Assembly: GCA_021401465.1 (NCBI GenBank) | Contig: JADDMT010000009.1 | Span: 248,001 to 312,000, forward strand | DNA: 64,000 nucleotides | Origin: Teratosphaeria epicoccoides | Taxonomy: Eukaryota > Ascomycota > Dothideomycetes > Mycosphaerellales > Teratosphaeriaceae | Direction: 5' to 3' | Shown here: positions 33,893-45,213 of the stretch, in pieces | Position numbering within the stretch: position 1 is the first letter of the stretch | Layout of the letters: every line of letters begins with the position of its first letter | Translations under genes and position numbers: made by a program | The notes under the pieces: generated by a model | Seen by the model: only the letters and a program-made list of their open reading frames with translations | Database searches by the model: none | Told to the model about the DNA's origin: nothing

Positions 33893-34386
33893 AGTGCTGT
33901 CAGTAGTGATTCTGTTGGCAGTCAAACGAGCACTCTCGTTGACTTTTGTATGGCCGTTGATGAATCAGCCGGTGTTTGACGGCTGTGTGACGCCTGGGGG
34001 GCGGTTGAGGGCCTGCCTCACGCCCAGACGTATTGACGTGGTTGATAGTCGACTGCATGTCAGTGACTGATTGATTGCCTGATATCACATGTCAACTGAT
34101 CGAGCGGTTCATTCGGTTGACTCGTGCTTGACTGTATGCCACGCACTTGACCTGTTAACACGTGTGATGGCATGATGCTTAGGCTGACACATAACAGATA
34201 ATTTGTTCATGAGTGGTGTATAATTTTCTGGCGCCTCAAGCCTTCATTTACTCCGTAGCCGTCAATGGAATCATTATTCAGGTATCCTTTGTGCCTGACA
34301 ACACGCTACGTCATTTCCAGAAGCTCGGACCGTATCAACGCACCAAGGGCACCTTTGTAAACACGCGCAAAGTCTTCCAGAGCATA
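33893..34386. other. Intergenic region with dense TTGAC/GTCAA motifs
   Basis: Eight TTGAC/GTCAA pentamers occur within 33921-34151. The region lies upstream of the membrane protein gene. No coding feature was seen. Confidence 0.5.
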
Positions 34387-35573
34387 ATGCGCCAAGTACA
34401 GGGAATGTCTTCTCACGTGCCGTCCTTGGCCATGCCACGAGACGGTCAATTCAGCACCGACATCAAGGCGCGAGCTCTCGCGACTCCCAACGGCATTCTC
34501 TCGCCACCGAGCGACATGGCAGACGCGCCAGAAGCCCCAGCAGTCCTCCCACGCGTCCCACCCGCATCGCGATTGCCAGCATCATTGCGCCTCGCTCTCG
34601 TGTCCACCTTGAGCCTGGCGCTCAGCTCGCTGCTGTATACGCTTGTCAGAGGATTGTCTGGCTTCGAACTGGCAGCCATCAGCAGACCCTCGACGGACGA
34701 CTACTCAATCTTCTTTCTTGTGGGCTGGAAGGTGGTGGAGATCGCGACGGCTTGGATCGCTGGATACGACTGTGAGCACGGAGACTATGGCGCTGGCGCT
34801 GGCCTAGTCATACCGGCTAACATTGTATTGTAGGGTATGACCTGGCAGGTCTCTCTTTGTTGAGCAACCTGCCGTACCACTCGCTCGTCTTCACCTTCTA
34901 CAACATCGACGCGTCGGCCGTTCTCATCTCGCTGGCAGTCGATATCGCCAGTCTCGCCATTCCATTCGCTGTGATGCGACCCAGCATCCACGCACACCAA
35001 CCTGGAAAGCAGCCGAACCAACAAGTTGCGCAAGACTGGCAGATTACCACTTTGACGTCCATTTTCGGGTCCGCAATCTATGCCGTCACCCTGTATTTCA
35101 GCTTGTACTCCTGGCTACCATCCTACTTGATCACTCATTCACTCAACACGGACAAGCTGAGCATGGAGCGCGCGCATGCAGCCAGGATGGAGTACCTCAT
35201 CTTCCTGCTCCTGCCTGTTGGCTGGGCTACGGCGCAGTTCTTGTTCAAGCCAGCGATTGGTTCGCGTAGTAATCCTGGACTGACCGATCCAACACTCAAA
35301 CCAGAGAAGGTCAAGTTCGACCCAGAAACTGCTACAATCTCGGAGACGATCGCATTTAATCTTGGGTTTGGCGAGGACGGATTCTCGTCCCGGGCTGAGA
35401 TTCTGACAAAGAGGACTGGGGTGCTGATTGCCTGCACCGTCGTCAACACTTTTGTGCGCGTCTTGATGACTGTCGACGGTACGGAACCAGTTGGCACACT
35501 AGGGTGGTCGAGCATCTGGGGCGTGGCTGCTTTCCTGACGAGCAGCGGTTATGCGTTGATTGCAAATGAGTAG
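34387..35573 (+). CDS. Multispanning integral membrane protein of unknown function
   Basis: The CDS is join(34387..34771, 34834..35573), 374 aa. The 62-bp intron has a GTGAGC donor and a CTAAC branch site and joins phase 1 exons to give the run AGYDWYDLAG. A second in-frame ATG at 34405 may be the real start; the frame is open further upstream but without ATG. An N-terminal polar/Pro-rich region of about 60 residues is followed by several hydrophobic segments (for example LRLALVSTLSLALSSLLYTLV, SAVLISLAVDIASLAIPFAVM, IFGSAIYAVTLYFSLYSWL, EYLIFLLLPVGWATAQFLF, and one more near the C-terminus). Proteins of this layout are widespread and uncharacterised in filamentous ascomycetes. I could not name the family or its location in the cell. 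Confidence 0.78.
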
Positions 35574-35994
35574 CCAGTTCTCATGGTGCTGCAAATGTTT
35601 TGCGGCGTTACACCAGGTCGAAGGTGAACAAAGGCGATCAGAAAGAGGGGAATCAATACCCTTTGCTTCCACGGGCGGACTGTGTCCAATGCGCGAGGTG
35701 TCAAGGTCTATGTGTGCTTCTGGCAGCTGCGTGCCAAAGGCGTGCAACGCTCACTCGATTGCAACAGCACATTTGCTCCCGGAAGTCTGATTCCACATTG
35801 CCATCTGATATTATCTGACAGATACCCACATGCCACGAAATCGGCTTTTCACGTTCTTGCCAATAAATAGCAATTGCGAATATCGGTGACTTGCGACCCG
35901 ATCAACAGCGTGACACCAGTTCGGAATTCGTCCGCGCTCAGCAACGACTGCCACAGATGAATGAACTCCTCACCCTGATTGTAGTTTCTTGGAT
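35574..35994. other. Intergenic region
   Basis: This is the 3' side of two convergent loci; no gene is visible. Confidence 0.35.
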
Positions 35995-36442
35995 TTAGTA
36001 CACCTTACCAGACTGACCCGGTGACGGAACCGGCGCCTTACCAGTCACTTCGACCTCAAGCAGCACACCTGTCTTGAACAAACTATCGACTCCAATCAGC
36101 GAGACCGGCGGCGGCAAAGCGTCCCCCTGTGTCAACGACCAGCACTTCATCAACACATCCTTCAAAGACGCCAGACCGACCACATACTGGCGATTCATCG
36201 TGATATGATCCTTCAAGACTCCGGCCGCTTGCAGGCATTCATCGACATTTGCCCGCGCGAGACGCGTTTGTTCGCCGAGAGGTGGTAGTTTGTCAGTAGT
36301 CTGCGGATATGACGCTCTGGCCCGCGAATGAGACAAGTCGCATTGTTGGGGACAGGCGGGCTTCGCTGATGTGGGAGTATGTGGATGCTTGACTGGGGTT
36401 ATAGTCTGGATCCCAGCTTGTGACTTGACCAGGCGGTGACAT
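35995..36442 (-). pseudogene. RidA/YjgF-family gene with a single-base frameshift
   Basis: RidA-family proteins are small trimeric enamine/imine deaminases or related factors. From the ATG at 36440-36442 the first frame gives about 48 residues ending with the family phrase LVSFAGQ, then reaches TGA soon after. The second half is intact in a neighbouring frame: LGEQTRLARANVDECLQAAGV and PPPVSLIGVDSLFKTGVLLEVEV, the typical C-terminal block, to the TAA at 35995-35997. One extra base near 36292-36297 (the T of TACTGAC on the - strand) would explain the break. No intron of usable length fits. It could be a true pseudogene, a polymorphism or a sequencing error. Confidence 0.6.
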
Positions 36443-37092
36443 TGTGGAAGTGATTACTGACGATACAGTGGTCACTGACGTTGATGCCGAGCTAGGGGTG
36501 AGTCCGAAGACTGGAATTTTGCCGATGATTCGAGAGGAGGGCCGTGAGCTTGGAAGGATTGAGACATCACTACTGCAGGCGCGTCATTGCAAAGCTCAGA
36601 GCTTGTCCATGGCGCTGTATCAATGGCTTCTGCAGACCTTCATCTGCCCAGCAAATAGACCAATCTAAGCTGTCTAAGCGATAGTCAAAGTGGCGACTGA
36701 TGGATACTTGTGTGCTTGGATGTGCCCAAACGTACGCAAAGCATGAGTGCGTTAGATACGCTTTCTCTTCTTGACCCTCTGAGCATGCTCCGGTTGAACG
36801 CCGACCTGATGACGATGTGGGTGCATGAGCCTCAGCCCCACAGTCTATCTGTTTGGAATGACTTGCTGATATGACTGCGACATGGACAAAGGCACTGTAT
36901 CACATGTGTGCGAGCCGCAGGGCTGTCTGGCATTTCCAACGACAAAGGCAAAGGAAACAATGGAAAGGCAATCGAAGGAGAGGCCTTCTTTGTTTCGAGC
37001 AGGGTTGCGTGCTCTGGAGGCCAACCTCAAATTCAATTCGGCACTTCCTGGCTGGTCATCTGCAAGCACAATTGAGTATCTGTGGCGAGAAC
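36443..37092. other. Region upstream of the unknown gene at 37093
   Basis: Two overlapping frames are open here (from 36871 and from 36882). One of them may be an upstream exon of the next gene, but neither shows a family signature. Confidence 0.3.
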
Positions 37093-38289
37093 ATGCCGTT
37101 CTCCAGCGAAGCGCCCAGGAAGGCCGGCTGGAAGCCTCATGAACTTTTCTGGCAAGGTCGACTTCCGGACAAAGATATTCCGAATCCATGCATGTTCTGC
37201 GACGAGAATGGGACCAATTGCAGCAAGCGCCCAAGAATCGACGAGTCGAAAGCTGTGGCGAAGGAGTACGAGCGATTATGCTCAATCGCCCCAGACAGTG
37301 TAAGGAAGGAGGAGCTCAGGACTTTGGCGAAGCACACGCTGTGTTTGAAACACAAAAAGGACCAAATCGACGGCTTGACGGGCTGGTACTGGGATAAGCT
37401 GCAGGACTATATCAAGCAAGATGCAAGGGCCTTGGGAGTGGTGGAGGAGGTGGAGGAGCCTAGAGGTGAGGCACCAACGAACGTGCGGCCAAGCCATCGT
37501 CTGCTTGCACCTCCTCCACCACCTGAGAAGCAGCCAGCACGGCTCACTGCGACGGAGCGTATTGCATATCAGTGGGTGCGGTCCCCAGCAGACTTTAAGG
37601 ACAAGACAATCCCGATTGATCAGTTCGAGACGCCACTGGTCTTCATACTGCGGAATGCAGTCATGAAAGCGCAGGTGCCGAAGTACTTCGTCGAGTACGA
37701 AACACGTTGGCAGCACAACATGGCTGCTGATCTCGTCTGCGCGGACGAGTACTACGAGCACGAGAAGATCAGATTTCTCGGTGCAGGCACTATGCTCCCG
37801 CTATTGCCTGGACAGCGGCCGGAGAGCCTGAACGTCAAACGTTGCCGCGAGTTCTACGTTGGACTAGTCAAGGCCACTGTACCCTCTCGCCTGATTGAAG
37901 AGGATACGTCATCGTCCACAAGTGGCAATGCGCTGATGTGCCACGCGAAGGCTGTGCTTGACTGCGAGACAGAACGCTGGTTCGATTGGTTCGAGACTTG
38001 GAGAGCTCGAGCTCGCTTCGAGGAGGACGAGCAGAATATTGACAACGCTGTCGGAGTTGTGAGAGCAGTGCTCACGGCGCTCCAGGGACAGCTGGAGCCG
38101 AGGCTATTCGCGGAGCCAGAGCAGGGCACGGTCGTGGAGGAGGTGGCTGTGGAGGAGGACGAAGATCCAGTCGTTATTTTTTCCAGAGCGCTGGTCGTGG
38201 CAAGGAAGCGGAAGGCGCAGTCTGAGGCGCCGAGTGACGAGCACAGTACTGCCAAGAGACGTAAATGCACGTCTGGAGAATTGTCATGA
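37093..38289 (+). CDS. Unrecognised protein with basic C-terminal tail
   Basis: This is a 398-aa reading frame from the ATG at 37093; the same frame stays open back to an ATG at 36871 (472 aa), so the start is uncertain. Visible features are a possible zinc-binding CMFCDENGTNCSK segment near residue 35, a charged helical region, a proline run (LLAPPPPPEKQP), Trp- and Tyr-rich central blocks (RWFDWFETWRARARFEED), an acidic stretch (VEEVAVEEDEDP) and a C-terminal basic patch (AKRRK) that fits a nuclear localisation signal. I do not recognise a domain. Fungal proteins with a similar mixture are often short-lived, lineage-specific nuclear proteins, but that is only a guess. It is convergent with the aminotransferase gene, 212 bp away. 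Confidence 0.55.
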   Translation: MPFSSEAPRKAGWKPHELFWQGRLPDKDIPNPCMFCDENGTNCSKRPRIDESKAVAKEYERLCSIAPDSVRKEELRTLAKHTLCLKHKKDQIDGLTGWYWDKLQDYIKQDARALGVVEEVEEPRGEAPTNVRPSHRLLAPPPPPEKQPARLTATERIAYQWVRSPADFKDKTIPIDQFETPLVFILRNAVMKAQVPKYFVEYETRWQHNMAADLVCADEYYEHEKIRFLGAGTMLPLLPGQRPESLNVKRCREFYVGLVKATVPSRLIEEDTSSSTSGNALMCHAKAVLDCETERWFDWFETWRARARFEEDEQNIDNAVGVVRAVLTALQGQLEPRLFAEPEQGTVVEEVAVEEDEDPVVIFSRALVVARKRKAQSEAPSDEHSTAKRRKCTSGELS

Positions 38290-38501
38290 GGAAAGCTGCT
38301 ATGGGGGCAATTTGGTCGAAATGTCTGTTGCGCTGGAGTCAAGGATCGGGTAGTTGGCACAGTCGGCCGGTGTGATCCTGATCGTTGTTACCACGAGGTT
38401 ATCGTCAGTGTTCGATCATGTCTGGTTGGATCTGCAGGTCTGGGATTGAAAATGTACAACTCCAGACTTTTTACACGCGCGCAAAAGGTCCGTGCCTCCA
38501 T

Positions 38502-39933
38502 CTATTGTATGTACTTCCTCAAACCCCTCAACCTCTCCTTGGCCTGCTCGAGAATGTCATCCTCCTTGCATACAGCAAATCGCAGCCAGTCTTCGACAAT
38601 ATGCGCGTTCGCGTCCGTGAAGAATTCCGTCGGTGGGATTGCCGCAATGCCGAGCTCCTTGATGAAGAACCAGCTCAGCTTGAAGTCGCGCGGACGGCTC
38701 GCCACGTGCTCTGGGAACGGGTAGTCGTCTGGCAGCTTCACCTTTGCTAGATTGACAAGGACGAAGTAGCCGCCCTCGGGCTCAGAGTATGGCAGGCCTA
38801 GCTCGTCGAAGACTTGTGTGAAGCGATCGACTTTGCCTTTCATCTCCTTCTTGGACTCGTCCCAAAAATTGTGGGCGTCGGCTTGTTCAAAGGCAACGGC
38901 GGTGGCTTCTTGCAGTGGCGAGACGGACGAGTAGCATATTCGGGTGTGCGCAGCTGATACGTATTTGATGAGATGCTCGGGCCCGATCAACCAGCCTACG
39001 CGCCATCCGGTAGCGTAGAAGTTCTTGCCGCCACTGCCGACAGTCAGGGTGAGCTTGGCGATTTCGGGTGAGAGGGTTGCGATGCGGGTGAAAGGGACGT
39101 AGTATAGCCGGTCGTACACCTCGTCAGACAGGATGATGATGTTGTTCTTGACGCAAAGATCACCAATGGCTTGCAGCTCCTGCTTGTTGAAGACCTTGCC
39201 GACAGGGTTGTGAGGAGTATTTATGACGATCATGCGGGTCCGGTCATTGATCTTCGATTCCAGAGCGCTGATGTCTAATGTCCAGTCGCCTGCAGAAGTG
39301 GTCTTGGCGGCACCTTCCTTGGGTGGCTGCAGTGGCACATAGACGACCTTGCCGCCGGGCATCTCGATGTTGGAGATGTACTGGTCGAAGAAGGGCTCGA
39401 ACACGATGACCTCGTCGCCCTGTTCGAGGAAGCCCATGAAGGCGGAGAGCATGCCCTCATTTGCGCCCGTCGTGATCGTCACCTCGGTGTCTGGGTTGAG
39501 GGTGCGTCGGAAGAACGGAGAGTATGCCTCAGCCAGAGCTTTCCTCAGCCGTGGTCGACCCTACTGGATGTCATCAGCCTCGCCGTCCTACTGTCCCCAT
39601 GAGAGGCATGCATACCTTGGTCGGCGAGTACTGATTGCAGTCCACCTTGCCCAGAGCTTCTCTGGCAGCATTCAAGACAAACTGGGGTGGGTTGTAGCCA
39701 AAGAAGCCTTGACCCATGTTGACCACGCTGCCCGCGCCGTGCTCGTGGTTGTAAGCGGCGGCGGCCTCGTTGACGATGGACCACACATCTTGCCTTTGCC
39801 CGGCGACCCGCATGGCCGGCGTGAAGGCGTCTCTTCCCTGCACCATTGTGCTGGTTGCGAATGGCCGTGCGGTGACTGGTGTTGGGGCGGATGGATGAGT
39901 GAATGGGCGGATGGGCAGTGGCTTGAGACGCAT
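38502..39933 (-). CDS. BNA3: Kynurenine aminotransferase / cysteine-conjugate beta-lyase-like enzyme
   Basis: This is a class I/II PLP aminotransferase of the KAT/Bna3 group, which converts kynurenine to kynurenic acid and can act as a beta-lyase. The CDS is complement(join(38502..39560, 39616..39933)), 458 aa; the 55-bp intron (GTATGC..CAGTAG) joins in phase 0 and yields the conserved YSPTKGRPRLRKALA. The first 30 residues are basic and Ser/Thr/Pro-rich and look like a mitochondrial presequence. Family blocks include NMGQGFFGY, TTGANEGMLSAFMGFLEQGD, FEPFFDQY, NTPHNPVGKVF, LSDEVYDRL and GSGGKNFYATGWRVGW, in which the Lys binds PLP. The gene symbol is assigned by family resemblance only. Confidence 0.92.
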
Positions 39934-40350
39934 GGCGGGTTACAACATGATGCTGAGCACGGCTGATCAATACCATACCGGTCGATTGTCTCTGAGGGGC
40001 CTGTTTCAGTTGACGTGATGAGGTGCGGTATCGATAAGATACCTACCCACCTTCCGAATTGAGTTTGTTTGTGAGGTGATGCACGGCCGGTCGCTCAGGC
40101 AACACGTGCCTTCCTGTTCTGACATCCGAAATATGCCCGATCCGCAGTTACAGGATGGTATATCTGAGCCAAAGCACATGTCGAGTGGGAGGCTCGAGCA
40201 CCTGATGCTCGTCAAATGTTCTAGACGCTGCCTTCACCCACGCACTTGTTCTTGCAGTTTCACTTGACATGTGACATGTATAGCACACCCTTGCCTGTCA
40301 CCGCTTCATCCCTGACAGACACTCTTCAAATCAACCTATCGGCACACATC
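39934..40350. promoter_or_regulatory. Divergent upstream region
   Basis: These 417 bp lie between the aminotransferase gene and the Gfd2-like gene, both transcribed outward. They presumably hold two promoters; no motif is claimed. Confidence 0.35.
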
Positions 40351-42197
40351 ATGCCTCCGTCTCCCACAGCGATGGAGCGTTTTATCAACCTCCTCGGCGG
40401 AGAGCAGAACCTGCCGCCCAAAAGAGAGCCCACGCCGCCATCATCGCCTGCACCGGCAGCGGAGGATGACTTGCCCACCGCGGAACAGTACTTCGCAGGG
40501 AACCCACCGGAGAAGTCACCATCTGACCTCCAACCAAAGCAAAAGCAGCCGCAGTCGCCTCGTTTCCCTCCTCGTCAGCCGCTGGCCAGCCCACAAGCAC
40601 CACCGCCGCCGCCGCCGCCGCAGCTCACAGAAAATCAACTCAAGTATGATGAGCGCTGCGGCGAGCCAGCACCCGAAGGCATGAAGTTCACTCCATTCCA
40701 GGCCATCACGAAGTTCCCGTACAAATATGTCCCCAATGAGTGGCGGCAACCGCTAGCCAGCGCCTTCTTCGACCAGAGCAAGATTTGGGACCGCAAGTGG
40801 GACATGTAAGTCAAGCAACTGTGCAAGATTCGACATGTGCGTCATGCTAATCGATGTCGAGGTACTACATCTTCAATGGCTACTTTCCAACCACGAAGCC
40901 GACGACTTTCGTCCCAGAAGAGCAGCTCACGGCACTAATCTCGGAGATCAACGACCAATTCCCAGATGCCAATATCAAGCTCGACGACAAGACTCGGAAG
41001 GAGCTCGTCTACGACTTCACCATCGCGGGACCCATGAGCAGCGATTTCAGACCTCGCTTCCTTGGCCACACCACTCAACGAGAGCAGATCGACCACTGGG
41101 TTCACAATCTGCAGTTCCCGGGCCATGTCACCATCTCCACCTCAATTCAAAACGACGAGGCGTACAAATCTTTCGTCAACCAGATGGAGGATGCCATCGA
41201 GGCCGGCAAGAACAAGAAGAAAAACAACAAAAAGTCACCAAAGACCAGCCGCATCGACAACCTCCTCCCCCATAGCGGCCGCTCAACCAGCGCCCTCATC
41301 ACCAGCGCCCAACGATACCTCGGCCTCAAGCCCGAAGACGAGTCCCTCTCCGCCGCTATGACCAAGCTAAATCTCAACGTCCCAAACTCATGGACCCACA
41401 AGCTCGAGCCCATCTTCATCGCCATCGACTGCGAAGCCTACGAAGAAGGCGCGCACGCCGTGACCGAGGTCGGCGTCGCAACTCTCGACACCCGCGACCT
41501 CAAGCACATGCCTCCTGGCCCCTGGGGCGAGAATTGGCGCCAGTACATCCGTGCTCGCCACTTCCGTATCAAGGAGCGCACGCATATGGTGAACAAAAAG
41601 TGGGTTGACGGCTGCCCCGGCAAATTCGAATTCGGAGAATCCGAATTCGTCAGCAAAGACGACATCGCGTCCGTCCTAACTTCCTGTTTTCATCCACCCT
41701 TCTCCGCCGGACCTCGCCCCACGAACCCCGAAGATGACGACGACGAGGAGGAGGAGGAAGCGCAGCAAGCAGCGGGGCCTGAAGTGGGACCCCGCAACAT
41801 CATCCTCCTCGGCCACGACCTCAAACAAGACATTGAGTACTGCCACGACATCGGCTTCTCCGTCCTCAATCGCGATAATCTAACCGACACAATGGATACA
41901 GCACGCATGTACCAGCTCTACAAGCGCGACGCCAATCCCACCAGCTTGCCGAAAGTCTTGTATGATTTTGAGATTTCGGCGTGGCATGCGCACAATGGCG
42001 GGAACGATGCTGTTTATACTATTTGGGCTTTGCTAGCGATTTGCGCGAGGGCGGCGGAGGAGGAGGAGGACGGAGGCGGTGGAGTGAGGGTGAGCGAGGT
42101 AGAGGAGGAAGTGAAGCCGGTGTTTGGGCCTGAGAGGCCGCCGGAGCCGTCGGCCAGTGGGTTTTATACGATGGGTGGGGTGCCGTTGGATGTTTGA
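40351..42197 (+). CDS. Gfd2/YDR514C-type RNase H-fold (DEDDh-like) protein
   Basis: The CDS is join(40351..40805, 40862..42197), 596 aa. The 56-bp intron has a GTAAGT donor and a CTAAT branch site and splits an ATG codon. The first 110 residues are proline-rich and disordered, with a run of Pro. The C-terminal half has an exonuclease-like fold: IFIAIDCEAYE (the D-x-E of motif I), LLGHDLKQDIEY (motif II) and HNGGNDAVYTIWALLA (motif III, His and Asp). This layout is that of the Gfd2/YDR514C family, which resembles 3'-5' exonucleases of the QIP type. Catalysis looks possible, but substrates are unknown. Acidic runs (about 300-315 and near the end) are low-complexity. It is convergent with the AP-1 gamma gene. 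Confidence 0.85.
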
Positions 42198-42466
42198 GAT
42201 GGTGGGGGGGAGGAGCTGGAGGGCGGGGCGACGGTGATGTTCAGCGAGAGCGTGCAGAATGAGTGCTTGGCGAGAGACGACATTGTATCATCTGACCAGC
42301 CGTGACAGGAATTCGCACTCTGGCCTGGTGGCAGTGTCACTGGGGGCTGCCTGCCTCAGGTAGCATTTCCATCCTGAACGTTGACGAACCACAGACCCGC
42401 CGCTATGCTGTTCCACTACACTGCAAAGTTACCTTACCGTTTTGCAGCCATAACCACCCAATGCTA

Positions 42467-42505
<39 letters not shown>

Positions 42506-42540
42506 GAAAAAAGAGCAAAAGCCAAACCGTCCACGCCAAC
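42198..42540. other. Region between convergent genes with (CT)n microsatellite
   Basis: It holds two 3' UTRs and a CT dinucleotide run (about 42471-42503). No gene is seen. Confidence 0.45.
42471..42503. repeat. (CT)n microsatellite
   Basis: An uninterrupted CT repeat of about 16 units lies between the stop codons of two convergent genes. Confidence 0.9.
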
Positions 42541-45213
42541 CTACGTCGGCTCGCTCCAATCCACTTGCTCCGTCACCATCTCCCCTCCACCTTTCGAATA
42601 AATGACTTTCAACCTCAATCGTAACCTCGGCGGCGGCGGCTACGAAAAAGAAAAGCATCAAAGTCAGCATCCAAACATGCTACCATACCCAAAAGGAAAG
42701 GAAAAAGAAAAAAATTCTGTGCGGAATGATAAAAAAAAAAGAAGGAATAAAAAGAAAAAGAAAAGACTTACCCCCTGCACGCTAGAAATCCTCATCTGCT
42801 GTACCGCCTCGCCGCCACCGGCGTCCAACTCGGCGGACGAAATCGCCTGCAGCTGCAATTTCTGCGTCTTCGGCACCGCAGCCTGCAGGTTCAAATTGCC
42901 AAAACTCTCGAAGCTGGACTGGTTCTTGAATCGCGCGACGACTTGGACGGCTTGCGGACTCCTTTGCACGGCGAAAGTTATCAGCAAATCGTTCTTGTTG
43001 TACGCGATGTGGGCGGGGGGTTGCTGGACGTGTGCGGCGGGTGGTGGGGAGTTGCCGAAGCCGCCCATGATGTCGTTTCGGATGGTGTGGGGTGGTGCGG
43101 TGGGAGGGGTGGCGGGGGGTTGGGAGTCGAAGAGGTCCATGATGGAGTTCATGTTGTTTTGTCGGGGTGCGCCGTTGGGGCTTGGGCTTGAGGATTGGTT
43201 TGGTGAGGATACGGCGCCGCCGCCCATGATGTCTGCAAGCAAGTCGGTATTGTGCTGTGTGCCGTTCATCGTCGCACTCGTATCGACAGTGGGCAACGTC
43301 GAACCACCTCCCATTAGGTCAAGCAACATATCTTGCTCCGTGATCTGGCTAATCTTCTTCTTTGCCGGCAATTTGCTGTGACGTTTGTTCGTCTTCTCGC
43401 CCAGCACTCTCTGCTCTTCTCGAATCTCCGGCGCTGGCATGCGCTCAAGCACACCACGGCGCACCTGGTCGTATCCGAATAGGTTGCCATACTCCACCGA
43501 TCGTTGCTGCACTTCGACATTCAGGTCTGTTTGGTGCTTGATGAGCAGTCGTCGTAATCGCTCGATCTGAGCTGGCTCTTGCAGTCGTGTCGTAAGCTTG
43601 ATTGCTGATGTGATGATGTATTCCGTGACGATCTGATTCGAGTAGGTGGAGTTCAGGATAGCCAGCAGAACATCTACGATCTCATTCTCATGAACAGGCT
43701 GGACAAGCTCTTCTTCCTCATACTGTCCGCCACGCAGCAGAGCGTCTCCATACTCTCCGATAACCCACGCACCTGCCAGATTCAGACCTTCTTGGCTGAT
43801 GTCGTCCCTTAGAGCAGCAAAAAGCTTCTGCGCGCAGTATGTCTGCAAATCTGGTGTGGTAGCAATCAGTCGCACGAAAGAGGATAGGATCTGTTCCTTG
43901 ACGTAGTTGCCAGCCAACTTCAGCACCCGCAACATCGTGTCAACATGCCATCGCTTGTTCGGCGCAAACCTGTCCGCAGCGATGCCTATATGAGAAGTCA
44001 TGATCGGCTTGAACTCGTTGTCGGCAATCTCCAAGAAGGCAAGCAGTTCTCGTATCAGCACCCGCACATTCGTCTCGTTAATTAGTGTGAAGCTCAAATC
44101 TAGTGCTCTCCGGCGGATGCTGATATCAGGATCTCGTAGGCAGTCCAGGATGGTATTACGATGTCGCTGTACGGCATTGGTGTCGATGGCTACGACCTTG
44201 AGCAGTGTGTTCAGGGCAACATATCGAATGTTGTTGTCCTTGTTCGTCAGGAATTTGCCCAGAATATTGACGCCAAGCACGCGAAGACCAGAGTCCGCCT
44301 CGATGTCGAGGATCGTGAGCACTGCCTCGTATAAGATGGAGTTGCCCACATTCTTTGACGATTCCGTATTCGTCGCCACTTGCGCCAGAATGTCATTGAT
44401 CTGTTCGCTGGTCTGCGGGTCTCCTCTGCCAAGCACACGCAGCAAGCGCAAGATCTTGACCTGCAAGAACGGATCCGTGATGCCCGTGACGTCGTGCTCC
44501 GGCGCATATCCTGATTGTGACAGTCCCTTCAGCACCTTCACCAAGCTGCCCGTAAGCGGCCTGAACATTTCCACCACCCCCTGCTCACCTCCCTCCTCTT
44601 CATCGGCCTCACACATGCTGACCACCAACGTCAGCCCACTCAGCAGGACGCCATGATTGCGATCATTCAGCAGCTGCTTCGACTTGTCCAAGAAATGCTC
44701 TTGCAGATCCGGCACCTTCCTGCATATCCTCATCGCGCACAGCGCCGCCTTCCGCCGGATGTAGGGATTGGTGCTTGCCAGGATCGTCTCGACTTCTGGA
44801 AACAGGTCTCGTGACATCTCCACACTCGCGATGTTGCCCAATGTACACAGCGCCAGTCCGACAATGTACTGGTTGCTGTGGTTCAAATCATTCTTGAGCG
44901 AGTTGGTGACCAGCGTCAACACCTCCTGATTCTCGTCCAGCAGCAACATGGTCCCCAAATATCCCAACCGCTTGTCCGCAAAGCGCGGTGAGGCGAGCAG
45001 CTTCAGACATTCGATCTGCCCAAAGTGCGTGCGCTCACCCAGCGTGAACAGGTAGAGCAGCTTGGCCACATTGTTCCGTCGCACGTCCGAGTTGTGACTC
45101 TCCTCCCTGAAGCTCGCTCGGATGGCCGCGCTCTCCTTCTGCACCACTGCCCGCTCGTCGGCGATGGTCTTGGCAGCCCTGACGTTCCTGATGAACTGCT
45201 TGAGAGAGCTCAT
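42541..45213 (-). CDS. APL4: AP-1 complex subunit gamma (gamma-adaptin)
   Basis: This is the large subunit of the clathrin adaptor AP-1, which sorts cargo between trans-Golgi and endosomes. The CDS is complement(join(42541..42639, 42772..45213)), 846 aa, the usual family length. The start is the ATG at 45211-45213, giving MSSLKQFIRNVRAAKT, the standard opening; the frame is open slightly upstream without ATG. An alpha-helical solenoid (Adaptin N) covers about residues 20-585 with hallmark LYLFTLGERTHFGQIE and NDLNHSNQYIVGLALCTLGNIAS. A flexible hinge rich in MGGG/NSP follows (about 620-730). The ear domain is finished by the second exon, ending with a VTEQVDWSEPT tail. The 132-bp intron is long for this window and very pyrimidine-rich; it joins in phase 0. 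Symbol follows yeast naming. Confidence 0.95.
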
